The notes under the pieces were generated by a model. It had not been told where the DNA came from. It saw only the letters and a program-made list of their open reading frames with translations, and searched no databases. Positions 8,720 through 18,964 of a stretch of 34,486 nt of DNA are shown in pieces. This DNA is from Bacteroidota bacterium (GTDB taxonomy: Bacteria > Bacteroidota > Ignavibacteria > SZUA-365): positions 1 to 34,486 of the forward strand of contig JARYLZ010000028.1 of assembly GCA_029907355.1 (NCBI GenBank), in the 5' to 3' direction. Each line of letters begins with the position of its first letter. Position 1 is the stretch's first letter. Made by a program: the position numbers and the translations under genes.

Positions 8720-9371
8720 GTCAACACTCCTTCATGTGCATGGAACAGGCCTCGGACCGCTCTGTCCGTTTCATTGCGGTGGATTCATGTCCCCGAAAAT
8801 TGCAGGAGCAATATACTCCTGAAGAAATGAAAAAATCCCACGTTTTCTTTCCCTACCATCCACATCGGTCATCGCGTGCCGGGGGGGAACACAGACAAGC
8901 AATCTTATCCTTCCTCGAGACGGGAAGGGATCTACCCGGTTTCGCCTCATGACGTGAGGGATGAGGAACAGTGCTCGAAAAGACGAGCTTGACTATCCGC
9001 CGAGGGAGAAAATGGAACATTCGAAAAGCCGAGAGGCGATGCAGGTTCAATGGAAATGACCGAACAGCGAAAGACTCGGGGCACATGAAAGGAGACGGAT
9101 CGAACTTGCTCACCACCCCGCAATGAAGGCTATGGCGCTTTGCATTTTGAACGTGAACATGCCTCGGGGGAAAACATGATCCAACACAGGTTCAGGAAAG
9201 CGGGTGCATCTCTGCGTCCGGATAAGGGGAACGATGGTGATCAGGCGCGTATGCTCCATGCGATGCATGCATCGGTTCCTCTTCTTAATCCCGCAACTTT
9301 ACGAGAAGTTTCTCCGAGGAGTCATTTTACTTTTCCGTGCACCGGCGACATCTTCATACGAGCGACACGCA
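8720..9371. other. Intergenic region, about 650 bases
   Basis: It separates the start of the small membrane protein from the preferred start of the FkbM methyltransferase. I find no convincing gene, RNA or mobile element. Weak hairpins occur near 8945-8967 (CCTCAT with ATGAGG). A perfect 14-base palindrome, CGATGCATGCATCG, lies at 9261-9274. If the FkbM protein starts at the GTG at 9204, the gap shrinks to about 480 bases and the palindrome is coding. Confidence 0.5.
9261..9274. promoter_or_regulatory. Perfect 14-bp palindrome upstream of fkbM-like gene
   Basis: CGATGCATGCATCG is its own reverse complement and lies about 100 bases upstream of the preferred start of the methyltransferase gene. 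It could be an operator for a dimeric regulator. A chance palindrome is also possible; no second copy was noticed. Confidence 0.25.
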
Positions 9372-10184
9372 ATGAACAAGGCCGCAAAAATTTTCACCAA
9401 TGTCCTCACGCCGAGAGCATTTTCCGTCCTCGGCCCCAAAATGTACGCAGCCTACTTTGAGCGCATCCTCACGAACACCCCGCAAATACTGCGGGATGGG
9501 GATTTCCGTTCCGTCGACCGGGAGATGGGATCCATTGCACGCCGATTCCGATACCGAAATTCCGTTTTCACGTACGATTGCCGATTCTGCGACGAACACA
9601 TCGATGAAGATACGTATGCTTTCGGGAACGTCCGGGAACTGTATATACGGGATTGCTATCTCCGTCACCACCCAGCTCACGTGTACGAGAAATCCCGCGT
9701 CGTCGTCGATGTCGGGGCGAACCGAGGCGCCTTCTCTGCACTCATGACCACCCGCGCAACGTTCATCCTCAGTATCGAATGCAACCCCGTGTACGCACCG
9801 GTGATCTCGCACAACATCCGCGAGAACGGATTCACGAACCACGCCCTCGAAATCGCTTTCATCGGGCGAGGGGAAAACCACAGCAGGGGATCCCACGCGA
9901 TAAACATCGTGGAAGCGTTCAGCCGCTACGGAATAGAGAAAGCGGATTTCGTCAAAATCGACATCGAAGGGAGCGAGTTCGAACTTTTCGACGATACCGA
10001 CTGGTTGCACCGCGTGCACGCCTTATCCATGGAAGTGCACCCCGAACACGGTGACCCTTCGACCATCATCAGGCACTTACGAGACCATGGATTCCGATGC
10101 TTGGTAGCGGATGAAAACCTGCGTCTCATCCCGGAAAAATTTGAAAAAGCGTCATTCCTCTATGCTGTTAAAAACGAGACATAG
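9372..10184 (+). CDS. FkbM-family SAM-dependent methyltransferase
   Basis: 270 residues from the ATG at 9372. The same frame is open back to a GTG at 9204, but the extra 56 residues look unrelated to the fold. SAM-binding motif I is VVVDVGANRGAFSALM, followed by an acidic strand end LSIECNP, then FVKIDIEGSEFELFDD, the signature of FkbM methyltransferases (IDVEGxE). The C-terminal part LSMEVHPEHGD and GFRCLVADEN is also typical. The family O-methylates sugars, lipids and natural products; the substrate here is unknown. No glycosyltransferases or polysaccharide genes are adjacent, so context does not help. No clear Shine-Dalgarno precedes either start. Confidence 0.8.
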   Translation: MNKAAKIFTNVLTPRAFSVLGPKMYAAYFERILTNTPQILRDGDFRSVDREMGSIARRFRYRNSVFTYDCRFCDEHIDEDTYAFGNVRELYIRDCYLRHHPAHVYEKSRVVVDVGANRGAFSALMTTRATFILSIECNPVYAPVISHNIRENGFTNHALEIAFIGRGENHSRGSHAINIVEAFSRYGIEKADFVKIDIEGSEFELFDDTDWLHRVHALSMEVHPEHGDPSTIIRHLRDHGFRCLVADENLRLIPEKFEKASFLYAVKNET

Positions 10185-10209
10185 CGATTACCTTTAAAAA
10201 ATTCGCTAT
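10181..10209. terminator. AT-rich inverted repeat after fkbM-like gene
   Basis: ATAGCGA (10181-10187) pairs with TCGCTAT (10203-10209) across a 15-base loop rich in A and T. It begins at the stop codon of the methyltransferase gene and lies about 65-90 bases before the lipoprotein start. It may be a weak terminator or an operator for the lipoprotein gene; there is no T-run after it. Confidence 0.35.
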
Positions 10210-10273
10210 TCATGTCAGGATTTAGGGGGTAAAAATGTCTTACTGGAAACTCACGAAACAGGAGAGTTCCCCT

Positions 10274-12055
10274 ATGCAAGGTCCGTTACCTAACGTTTCC
10301 TGCCTACGCATGTTTTTTCTCGCGCTTGTGTTTCTCCCCATCTTTCTCGTGAGCTCATGCCGGGATGAACCTTCCACGGCCCCCCCGCCAGTCGGAGGAA
10401 CGGTTTCCGGCATTGCCAAGGACGAGCAGGGTTACGGTGTCGTGGGTGCATTGGTCGAAGCAGTCCGGACGGACCAGACCATCCTCTCGAGGGATACGAC
10501 GGACGATTACGGACTGTTCGAGCTGAAAAATCTCCCCGATCAGCGCAGCAGCCTGCTCATCCGCGTCACGCACCCGGATTTCAAACCCTTCGTCGCCCCG
10601 TTCACCACGGTGACGAGCGGGAACGGAACCGATGGAGCGGTCCTGTCCATGATGCACCAGGACAGTGCCTGTGGGCGCCTGAAACTCACCATCACGGATC
10701 TCGCCACGCACCAGCCCATTGCGGGGGCGGAAGTGCGCCTGAAGCGCGACGAAACGCTTCTGACGACCGTCCTCTCGCCGCAGGACGGCGTCGTCGAGTT
10801 CAATTACCTGATCGCGGGCAACTATTCGATACGGATTTCCAAGGGAGGGTATGCCGTCGTCGAGCGCACCGCTTTCATCCAGTACTGCGACAGCGCAATC
10901 TTCGACATCCGCATGACGGCGCTCGCGACCCGCGACTCCTGCTGCGACGGCGTCTTGAAAATCGTGCCGAGAGACAGCGCCACGAATGCCGTTCTCATCG
11001 GGGCATCCGTGAAAGTCACGCGGATAGGCGGCGATTCGCGGACGAAGTGTTCCACGGATGATGGGGCTCTCTTCCTGGAAATCTGCGAGGGACATTACGC
11101 AGTGCGCATCGCCAAGGAAGGGTATGCGGTCCGCGAGTTCACCGTGACGATGGGATGCAACGAGGAAAAACTGGTTACATCCTACCTCTCCGCCGTCATT
11201 TCCAACGACAGTTGCTGTCACGGATCGATCCAGTTCACCGTCGTCGATTCGACAACGCGATCCCCCGTCAGCGGCGCGACGGTCAAGCTCATGAGGGGAT
11301 CCACCGTCGTCGCGATCCAGACGACCGGAGGGGACAGCCACAGCGCAGGCACGGTGCTTTTCGCCAACCGGTGCATGGGCGAATACAGTATCCGCGTCAT
11401 CAAGGAGGGCTACGCGGAACGGACGTTCTCGTTCTACCTCGGTTGCGACGTCCAATACGTGCATACGATCGCCATTCTCGCGACGACGACGAGAGACAGC
11501 TGCTGCCACGGGTCGGTCCAATTCACCGTCGTCGATTCGACGACGCGAGACCCCATCAACGACGCGACGGTGAAACTCCGCCGCGGTTCCACAGTCATCG
11601 CCGCACAGATGACGGGGGGAGACAACCGCCAGGCCGGGACCGTCCGGTTCCTCGAAATCTGCGAGGGCTCGTACAACATCTTGATCGTGAAGTCGGGCTA
11701 CACGGCACGCGAGTTCGAGTTCACGATCGGGTGCAATGAAGAATACGTGCACACGCTCGGTCTCAAACAAGTTACCATCGACTCCTGCCACACGGCCGTT
11801 CTCAAGCTCCGGGTGAAGGATTCGACGGTCGCAGAAGGCGGCTGGTTGTCCGGCGCAACGGTTACGCTCACCATGGGACATACGACGATCTGCACGGATA
11901 CGACAAACGCCGAAGGCTGGTTCATCCGTTCCAACCTGACGGCACCGGCAACCTACACGGCGACCATCTCGAAACAAGGGTATAGAACGAAATCGTACGT
12001 GTTCACGTATAAGGAGTGCATCACCCTCGAGGAAATCATACGCCTCGCACCCTGA
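10274..12055 (+). CDS. Lipoprotein with six cysteine-bearing carboxypeptidase-regulatory-like modules
   Basis: 593 residues from the ATG at 10274, which has AGGAG at 10260-10264, nine bases upstream. An ATG at 10235 behind AGGGGG is the alternative and adds 13 residues. Signal: hydrophobic FFLALVFLPIFLVSSC, with lipidated Cys about 29. A proline-rich linker is followed by six Ig/CarboxypepD_reg-like modules of about 85-95 residues. Module cores read like SGATVKL, then a GxYxIRIxKxGYA strand. Modules 3-5 each open with DSCC and keep two more cysteines, (I/R)C(E/M)G and GC(N/D). Modules 4 and 5 are very similar, also in DNA, indicating recent duplication. The likely role is a surface-anchored, disulfide-stabilised binding or structural protein. 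The ligand is unknown. Confidence 0.82.
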   Translation: MQGPLPNVSCLRMFFLALVFLPIFLVSSCRDEPSTAPPPVGGTVSGIAKDEQGYGVVGALVEAVRTDQTILSRDTTDDYGLFELKNLPDQRSSLLIRVTHPDFKPFVAPFTTVTSGNGTDGAVLSMMHQDSACGRLKLTITDLATHQPIAGAEVRLKRDETLLTTVLSPQDGVVEFNYLIAGNYSIRISKGGYAVVERTAFIQYCDSAIFDIRMTALATRDSCCDGVLKIVPRDSATNAVLIGASVKVTRIGGDSRTKCSTDDGALFLEICEGHYAVRIAKEGYAVREFTVTMGCNEEKLVTSYLSAVISNDSCCHGSIQFTVVDSTTRSPVSGATVKLMRGSTVVAIQTTGGDSHSAGTVLFANRCMGEYSIRVIKEGYAERTFSFYLGCDVQYVHTIAILATTTRDSCCHGSVQFTVVDSTTRDPINDATVKLRRGSTVIAAQMTGGDNRQAGTVRFLEICEGSYNILIVKSGYTAREFEFTIGCNEEYVHTLGLKQVTIDSCHTAVLKLRVKDSTVAEGGWLSGATVTLTMGHTTICTDTTNAEGWFIRSNLTAPATYTATISKQGYRTKSYVFTYKECITLEEIIRLAP

Positions 12056-12404
12056 ACCCCTCTCGAGATTGTTACGACGGGACGATACGGAAAGCGGGCT
12101 GCGGCCCGCTTTCTCTTTCCCACCGATGTGATCCCTCTCCCGGTAGGGAATACCGCTCTCAACCTCCTCCATCGTCTTCGCCCCTGCGTTCGTTCCGTGC
12201 CGATGGGATGAGGATCAGATACATCGAGCGTACGCCCCAAAGATTCCCCATCCCCTCGAGCTCCCCTCGTCGTGCGTTCGCAGCACGGTGACTTTTCCTG
12301 GCCCATGACCAACGAAAGGCGTGGGAGCCGGCATCACGGACGATCCCTTCGATCCAAAGTGCCCGAACCCGTCGTCCCAACGTTGTCCACTTGTCGATGG
12401 GTGG
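12056..12404. other. Convergent intergenic region
   Basis: It separates the lipoprotein gene from the convergent 1013-residue receiver/ATP-grasp gene. Apart from the terminator at 12090-12117 I see nothing identifiable. No clear hairpin ends the minus-strand gene. Confidence 0.5.
12090..12117 (+). terminator. Intrinsic terminator of the modular lipoprotein gene
   Basis: A perfect 10-bp stem GAAAGCGGGC (12090-12099) / GCCCGCTTTC (12104-12113) with a TGCG tetraloop is followed by TCTTT. It is 35 bases past the lipoprotein stop codon. A strong rho-independent candidate. Confidence 0.8.
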
Positions 12405-15400
12405 TTAAGAGGAGACCGCTTTCCGTTTCGTGCTGCGTTTGAGGATCACTCCCTGCCCACTTCTGCCGTCGACGCGGATTTCCACGTCTTCCTCGAGGCG
12501 CACGTGCCGCACGTATGTCAGGTCCGCTTCGACAGGACGTCCGCTCAACCACTCCCAGTCGATCGTGTCCTCCTCGCGGTAATGGCGGACGGTGAAATAC
12601 GCTACGCGAAAGGAGGTCAGGTTCTGGAAGAAATGCGAACCCTGGGAGGGGTCGGGTACCATATTCGGCAGCGAACTCTCAACGATCGCACGCGCAGCGG
12701 AAATGTTCGCGAACTTCACCGGGATGCCGAGCCAGGGGTCGGTTGTCCCCCACCGACCCGGTCCGATGAGGAGGTACGGTCTGTTTTGGTCGGAGAGGGT
12801 CCTGTTGACGGTATCGATTTCCATGGCGATTTCGCGCGTCCGCGAATGGTCGAAGGCGTCGGGTTTGACGTAGACGATGTCGGATAGGCGCTGGACGCCG
12901 TTCCCGAGCGCTCGGTCGCTCTTGAGGAGAATGTCTTCCCGCGGGACAGGTCGGAGGTCGATTTCTTCGAATGTTTCCTCCTTCACCATCGGCCGGACCT
13001 GGAGGAAACTGAACTCCATGGGCAAAGCGTGTTCATCGTCGAGGGTCCCTGCGAACTCGATCTCGACGGGGCAGTTCATCGCGGTTTCGCAGAGTCGCAT
13101 GAGCAAGCGGATGACCCGTGCGAGAGGGACGGCATCGGAATGGAGGATAGGGGCAAAGGTCAACACGCGATGACCGGCGTGCATTGTGCCTTCGTATAAC
13201 GTATCGCTCGCGAAATCATAGGTGGAGGCGACGAATCGGAGCGAGCCGTGCTGTTCGGCCGCCTTGACGTCCACGGAAACGATATTTTGGTCTTCTGTCG
13301 GCTCGCGGAGAACGATGTCGCTTGCGAGATCGAGGGCGAAGAAGCGGCGCTGGGAATTGTTGAAGTAGTCCTTCGTGGAGAGAAACTGCGGGAGCACGGA
13401 GGGATATGCCGGACAGAAACGCAGGCAAAGCCCCCCTTCGACCACGGTTTTCCCGAGACCGAAAGCGAGGTCCACGATGCCGTCCGCCGCCTTGGCGTCG
13501 CCGAACGGGTAGTAGTTGTACGAACGGGCGACGCCGGAGAAATGCGGGTAGAACAGATTCCCGTAACGTTTCCCCGTCACCTGCTGGATGACGACCGCCA
13601 TCTTTTCCTCCTCCAACCGATGGCCGGTCGCCTCGATGTAGTTGCGGGCCTGCCGGAAATAGGTCGACGCGAATACGAACTTGATCGCCTGCAGGAGCCG
13701 CTGGCATCGGACCTCGATGTTGCGGTTGCTGTTGGGAAGCATGAGCGTCGAATAGATTCCCGCGAAGGGCTGGTAGAGCATGTCCTCGAGCATGCTGGAC
13801 GAGCGGACGGCAAGGGGAAACGGGTTGGCGCTGATGATGAGTCGGATATCTTCTTCCACCTCCCGTGGCAGACGTGCGCGAAGGAAATGGCGCAAGACAT
13901 CCTCGTCCGGCGGATTCGCGATGCCGATCTCCAGCAGACCGTTGGACTCGACGAATTCCGAGAAGATGTCCGTGCAGAGAACGTAGGTCTTGGGGATCCG
14001 GATGGTGACGCCGGGGAAGAACCCGGGATTGAGATAATTCTTGAAGATGGTATCGATGAAAGCCAGACCGCGCGCTTTCCCGCCCAGCGACCCGCCGCCG
14101 ATCCTCTGGAACTTCGCATGCGGGTCGTATTCCTCCCTCGAGAAATCCGAGATGATTCCCCGCGTGTCGTTGATCACGAGCTGGTCGATTTGCCCGATCA
14201 TGTACGTCCGGAGTTCATGGATGTCCTTGAACGCGGTGATCTTGATCGGTTTGAGCATTTCGGCCAATTGGAACCGCGTGCGCGCCATCAACCAGTTCGA
14301 AAAATGGTTGTTCGAGGCATGGTAGAGGAGGGACTCGTCGGGGATCTCCGCCAGCTTCCACCGCAGTTCCCGGATATTCCGCGCTCGGTCGACCTCTGTG
14401 CCGTCCGGCAGGCGGAAGATGAAATCGCCGAAACCGAAATTGCGTTTCATGAATTCGCGCACTTCCTGGAGAAGGGTCCGCGAATGCTTGTCGGCGAAGG
14501 TGACACCCTCGGTGACGACCAGGTCCCGGAGTTCCGTCTGGGCGGACTGGACGAGGATCGGCAGGTCGGGTATCGCCTTGCGGACGTTCCGGATGAAGGT
14601 CAAGCCGGCATGCGTGTCCTTCGAACCGCCGATCTCGAAGGTGAGATCCGTGATGATGCCGAGGAGAACGTTCCGGTAGCGTTGGAAGAACCGCCAAGCT
14701 TCCTCGTATGTCGTCGCGTGGAGGATCTTCGGGCGTGCCCGCTGCCGGAGAAGTTTGTCCGCCAGGTTCCTGCCTTCTTCGACGAGCTCCTGCGCCTGCT
14801 GGATCAGTTCGGTGTAAATGAGGGGAAGATACGAGGAGGAAAAGGTCGGCGAATCCTCCACGAGGATGATGGCGCGAACGCCGTACTCGAGGCAATCGAC
14901 CGGGGCGTTCTGGAGATCCTCGAACAGCTTGATGATGGCGAGGAAAAGCTTCCGGTCTCCCGACCAGACGAAAACCCGGTCGAAGTGCACGAAGCTGTCC
15001 CGTTCCATGAGCACGTGGAGCTCGCGCGAGCGGTAGGCGAGCAGGACGAGGATGATATTCGGGTCGATGCCCCGCGCCTGCTCGCAAAAGGTGCGGAGGG
15101 ACATATCGCCCAGCCTCTGCATGGCGATGACCATGTCGAACTGCTGCCGCTTCATCGCATCGAGAGCCGCCTCGCCGGAGTAGACTCTCGTGATGAGCGG
15201 TGCGTAATGGAGATTGAGGTCGAGATATTCGCTGATTATCGCCTCGCTCAGCTGACCGTCGTCCACCAAGGTGTAGAAATCGTAACGGCTCGACACGAGG
15301 AGAATATTGTTGATGCGGATTCGCATCAAATCCTTGAAATCGAGATCATGATTTTCGACGAACGAGGGGGGGATGCCTTCCTCGAGAATGACATCCTTCA

Positions 15401-15446
15401 GCTCATCCTGCATGATGTATTCTCTCGTGTTCGCTTGAGCCGCCAT
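12405..15446 (-). CDS. Tandem-receiver PEP-synthase-like ATP-grasp protein (paralogue 1)
   Basis: 1013 residues from the ATG at 15446, with AAAGG just upstream; M12 is an alternative. Residues about 45-180 form a receiver-like domain in which Met109 sits at the phosphoacceptor position. Residues about 190-335 form a second receiver with E197/D198, acceptor D267 (IITDLTF), S301 and K320. About 445-820 is the PPDK/PEP-synthase N-terminal ATP-grasp domain: GGGSLGGK at 450-457, AVRSSSMLED at 546-555, FLQVRPM at 814-820. A conserved C-terminal region follows, with LIGPGRWG at 893-900 and SQGSHFFQNL at 934-943. I find no phosphohistidine motif and no PEP/pyruvate barrel, so the usual label PEP synthase is unsafe. 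The gene is divergent from gdhA, 232 bases away. Confidence 0.85.
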   Translation of the reverse strand: MAAQANTREYIMQDELKDVILEEGIPPSFVENHDLDFKDLMRIRINNILLVSSRYDFYTLVDDGQLSEAIISEYLDLNLHYAPLITRVYSGEAALDAMKRQQFDMVIAMQRLGDMSLRTFCEQARGIDPNIILVLLAYRSRELHVLMERDSFVHFDRVFVWSGDRKLFLAIIKLFEDLQNAPVDCLEYGVRAIILVEDSPTFSSSYLPLIYTELIQQAQELVEEGRNLADKLLRQRARPKILHATTYEEAWRFFQRYRNVLLGIITDLTFEIGGSKDTHAGLTFIRNVRKAIPDLPILVQSAQTELRDLVVTEGVTFADKHSRTLLQEVREFMKRNFGFGDFIFRLPDGTEVDRARNIRELRWKLAEIPDESLLYHASNNHFSNWLMARTRFQLAEMLKPIKITAFKDIHELRTYMIGQIDQLVINDTRGIISDFSREEYDPHAKFQRIGGGSLGGKARGLAFIDTIFKNYLNPGFFPGVTIRIPKTYVLCTDIFSEFVESNGLLEIGIANPPDEDVLRHFLRARLPREVEEDIRLIISANPFPLAVRSSSMLEDMLYQPFAGIYSTLMLPNSNRNIEVRCQRLLQAIKFVFASTYFRQARNYIEATGHRLEEEKMAVVIQQVTGKRYGNLFYPHFSGVARSYNYYPFGDAKAADGIVDLAFGLGKTVVEGGLCLRFCPAYPSVLPQFLSTKDYFNNSQRRFFALDLASDIVLREPTEDQNIVSVDVKAAEQHGSLRFVASTYDFASDTLYEGTMHAGHRVLTFAPILHSDAVPLARVIRLLMRLCETAMNCPVEIEFAGTLDDEHALPMEFSFLQVRPMVKEETFEEIDLRPVPREDILLKSDRALGNGVQRLSDIVYVKPDAFDHSRTREIAMEIDTVNRTLSDQNRPYLLIGPGRWGTTDPWLGIPVKFANISAARAIVESSLPNMVPDPSQGSHFFQNLTSFRVAYFTVRHYREEDTIDWEWLSGRPVEADLTYVRHVRLEEDVEIRVDGRSGQGVILKRSTKRKAVSS

Positions 15447-15578
15447 GATGCCTTTCGAATATGAATGGTTGCGTCCCCTGACCGCTGGGAAAAGTACGGA
15501 GGCAGGGACGGCTCCGCAAGCCTCCAGACCCGTTCCCTCGCCCTTCCCTTCGCCGCGAAAGTGTTTCTTCCACACCTT

Positions 15579-15610
15579 TTTGGATTCGATTGCCTGCCCG
15601 TCTATGTTTG
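15579..15610 (+). promoter_or_regulatory. Bacteroidota-type promoter for gdhA
   Basis: TTTG at 15579-15582 and TATGTTTG at 15603-15610 are separated by 20 bases. This fits the Bacteroidota primary-sigma consensus (TTTG about -33, TAnnTTTG about -7). The gdhA start is 68 bases downstream. It lies in the divergent gap shared with the minus-strand receiver/ATP-grasp gene. Seen by eye; no transcript evidence. Confidence 0.5.
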
Positions 15611-15618
15611 CGGCGTGA

Positions 15619-17022
<1,404 letters not shown>

Positions 17023-17093
17023 GCTCCCAGAACCGTCCTGCAGGGACGGCTTCCCTGTTCCTGCCGACCTCCCTCCTGATCGAGGGGATGCGA

Positions 17094-17125
17094 GAAAAGG
17101 GCGCTCCATCTGGAGCGCCCTTTTC
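17094..17125. terminator. Bidirectional terminator between gdhA and the protease gene
   Basis: GAAAAGGGCGCTCCA (17094-17108) is perfectly complementary to 17111-17125, a 15-bp stem with a tight loop. The A-run on one arm and T-run on the other make it a rho-independent terminator in both directions. It sits exactly between two convergent genes, 72 bases past the gdhA stop and about 43 bases past the protease stop. Confidence 0.88.
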
Positions 17126-17167
17126 TTTCCCGGAATCCCGTTCAAAGCACTGCGGTTGTCGGCCCCT

Positions 17168-18964
17168 CTAGGGAGCGGTCAAAGTCACCGAAGAAGTAGG
17201 AACATCGTTTTGCGAGCTGGTGTACTGGTAGCCGGGAGCTGTGAGGCTCGTGAGCGTCATGGTGACGCTGGGCGTCTTATTCTTCTTCATCGACGGGGTC
17301 GAGATGGTGCACTGACCGGCACTGTTCGTGACCGCCGTCCCGCTCCCACCGGCCCAAGAAACCGTAACGGTGGCGCCCGACAAGGGGTTATGATCAGGGT
17401 CGTGAATGGTTACGGTTACGTTGCCTTTCCAATTGACGCCCAACGATGTCGTGTACCCCGCATAACCACCGACATGCATGTCCTGCAGAGACAGGGTCGT
17501 GGCGCAGTCATCGTTGCTGTAACCCGAGGACCCGCCCAGGTTGTATGCCAGCACACGGTAGCAATAATTGGTGGAAGGTGACAATCCGATATCCGTGTAG
17601 GTTACGATATCGGCAGGAACCGTCGCGATGACTGCCCAGAGATTATTCCCTGTCGTTCTTTCGATTTTGAAACCGCTCTCGTTGATCGATTTGTCGGCCC
17701 ATTGAATGGATATGGAGGAAGAAGAAAGCTCGTTGGCAGTTAGTCCGTCAGGAGCGTCGGGAGGTGGGGGCAAAGGTGTGATGAGACTGTACAGGAGGCG
17801 ATTCGGCGAACCGGTCCCGATGTTCGTCAGCACACCGATCGTGGCGGAATTGAGAATCGCGTCCGTCACGTCGCCGGGCGTTAAGTTCGGGTAGGCGGCC
17901 AGGTACAGGGCGGCCACACCCGCGACGTGCGGGGCCGCCATCGACGTGCCCGACCACGTGGCGTACGATGTTGTGCTTGTATAGGTGGCCGACGTAATGG
18001 AGGAACCGGGGGCGAAGATATCGACGCAGGTCCCGTAATTAGAGTACGAGGCACGCGCATCCGTGGATGTCGTGGCCGCGACCGTGATGGCATCCGCCGC
18101 GCTTGCGGGTGAGTACCCGCACGCATTCTTGTGCTCATTTCCCGCCGCAACCGTATACACGACACCGGAACCGACGGAATTATTGACCGCATCATTGAGC
18201 GCTTGGCTGTACGAACCGCCGAGCGACATATTCGCCACTGATGGGCCGTTATGGGTGCTCGTGACCCAGTCGATGCCCGCAATGATCCAGCTGTAGTAGC
18301 CCGAGCCGGTGCAGTCGAGGACGCGCACCGGAACGAGCCGGGCATTCTTGGCAACTCCGACGTTCGTTCCTGCGACCGTACCGGCGACGTGTGTCCCGTG
18401 CCCGTTACAGTCGTTCGCATCGTTGTCATTGTCCACGAAGTCATACCCGGTAAGAACCCTTCCGTAAAATTCCACGTGATCCGGTCGTATACCGGTATCG
18501 ATGATGTACACCGTCACACCGCTCCCGTCTTGCAAATAGAAATAATGCTGGTCGAGCGGAAGTGTGCGCTGGTCGATACGGTCCAACCCCCAGCTCGGCG
18601 GATTGGTCTGGTCACCCCAGGCTGTTGCGATGCCGTCCGGCTCGACGTACGCGACCATGGGGTTGCGTCGTATGGCATCCACAGCCTGCGGGGGCAATGT
18701 TGCGGCAAAACCGCGGATCGCATGACGGTATTTGAAAAGCACTTTTCCCCCGTGTTCCGCAACCAAGCGGTCCGTCACCTCCTCGGGGCGCCCGACCGAC
18801 GGTTTGAACACGACGATGTAGCGTCCTGTCGGGTCGAGCTTGCCGTCCTCCTTTGAAAACGTCGGCTTATCGGGTGAAGCAGGTGCGACGGGTAACTCCG
18901 GCCCGTTCCCGCAGGATGCGAAAAAAATGGCGAAGAGAACCGCGCCGATCATCGAGTGTCTCAT
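17168..18964 (-). CDS. Subtilisin-like (S8) lipoprotein protease with FN3 domain
   Basis: 598 residues from the ATG at 18964, which has AAGGA about nine bases upstream and gives a lipoprotein signal (Cys18 in FFASCGN). The frame stays open upstream but has no protein-like character. An inhibitor I9-type propeptide spans about 47-110. The proteinase-K-like catalytic domain has D156 (YIIDTGIR), H189 ([10 protein letters not shown]), oxyanion N276 (VAAGN) and S341 ([11 protein letters not shown]), so the triad is complete. A proline-rich linker at about 398-405 leads to a fibronectin type III domain (about 404-490) and a C-terminal Ig-like domain common in secreted S8 proteases. It is expected in the outer envelope, degrading external protein. 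It could feed amino acids to the flanking glutamate dehydrogenases, but no operon link is visible. Confidence 0.92.
   Translation of the reverse strand: MRHSMIGAVLFAIFFASCGNGPELPVAPASPDKPTFSKEDGKLDPTGRYIVVFKPSVGRPEEVTDRLVAEHGGKVLFKYRHAIRGFAATLPPQAVDAIRRNPMVAYVEPDGIATAWGDQTNPPSWGLDRIDQRTLPLDQHYFYLQDGSGVTVYIIDTGIRPDHVEFYGRVLTGYDFVDNDNDANDCNGHGTHVAGTVAGTNVGVAKNARLVPVRVLDCTGSGYYSWIIAGIDWVTSTHNGPSVANMSLGGSYSQALNDAVNNSVGSGVVYTVAAGNEHKNACGYSPASAADAITVAATTSTDARASYSNYGTCVDIFAPGSSITSATYTSTTSYATWSGTSMAAPHVAGVAALYLAAYPNLTPGDVTDAILNSATIGVLTNIGTGSPNRLLYSLITPLPPPPDAPDGLTANELSSSSISIQWADKSINESGFKIERTTGNNLWAVIATVPADIVTYTDIGLSPSTNYCYRVLAYNLGGSSGYSNDDCATTLSLQDMHVGGYAGYTTSLGVNWKGNVTVTIHDPDHNPLSGATVTVSWAGGSGTAVTNSAGQCTISTPSMKKNKTPSVTMTLTSLTAPGYQYTSSQNDVPTSSVTLTAP

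Noticed and set aside
8853-9116. 87-codon open frame on the minus strand in the 8720-9371 gap
   Set aside because: No family, no Shine-Dalgarno, no hydrophobic or helical pattern; not better than chance.
10355-12172. 605-codon open frame on the minus strand
   Set aside because: Antisense to the modular lipoprotein. It runs over that gene's terminator and shows no protein-like motif.
13248-15464. 738-codon open frame on the plus strand
   Set aside because: It is antisense to the tandem-receiver ATP-grasp gene, whose motifs are unmistakable. The high GC content leaves long open antisense frames, and the translation has no recognisable domain.
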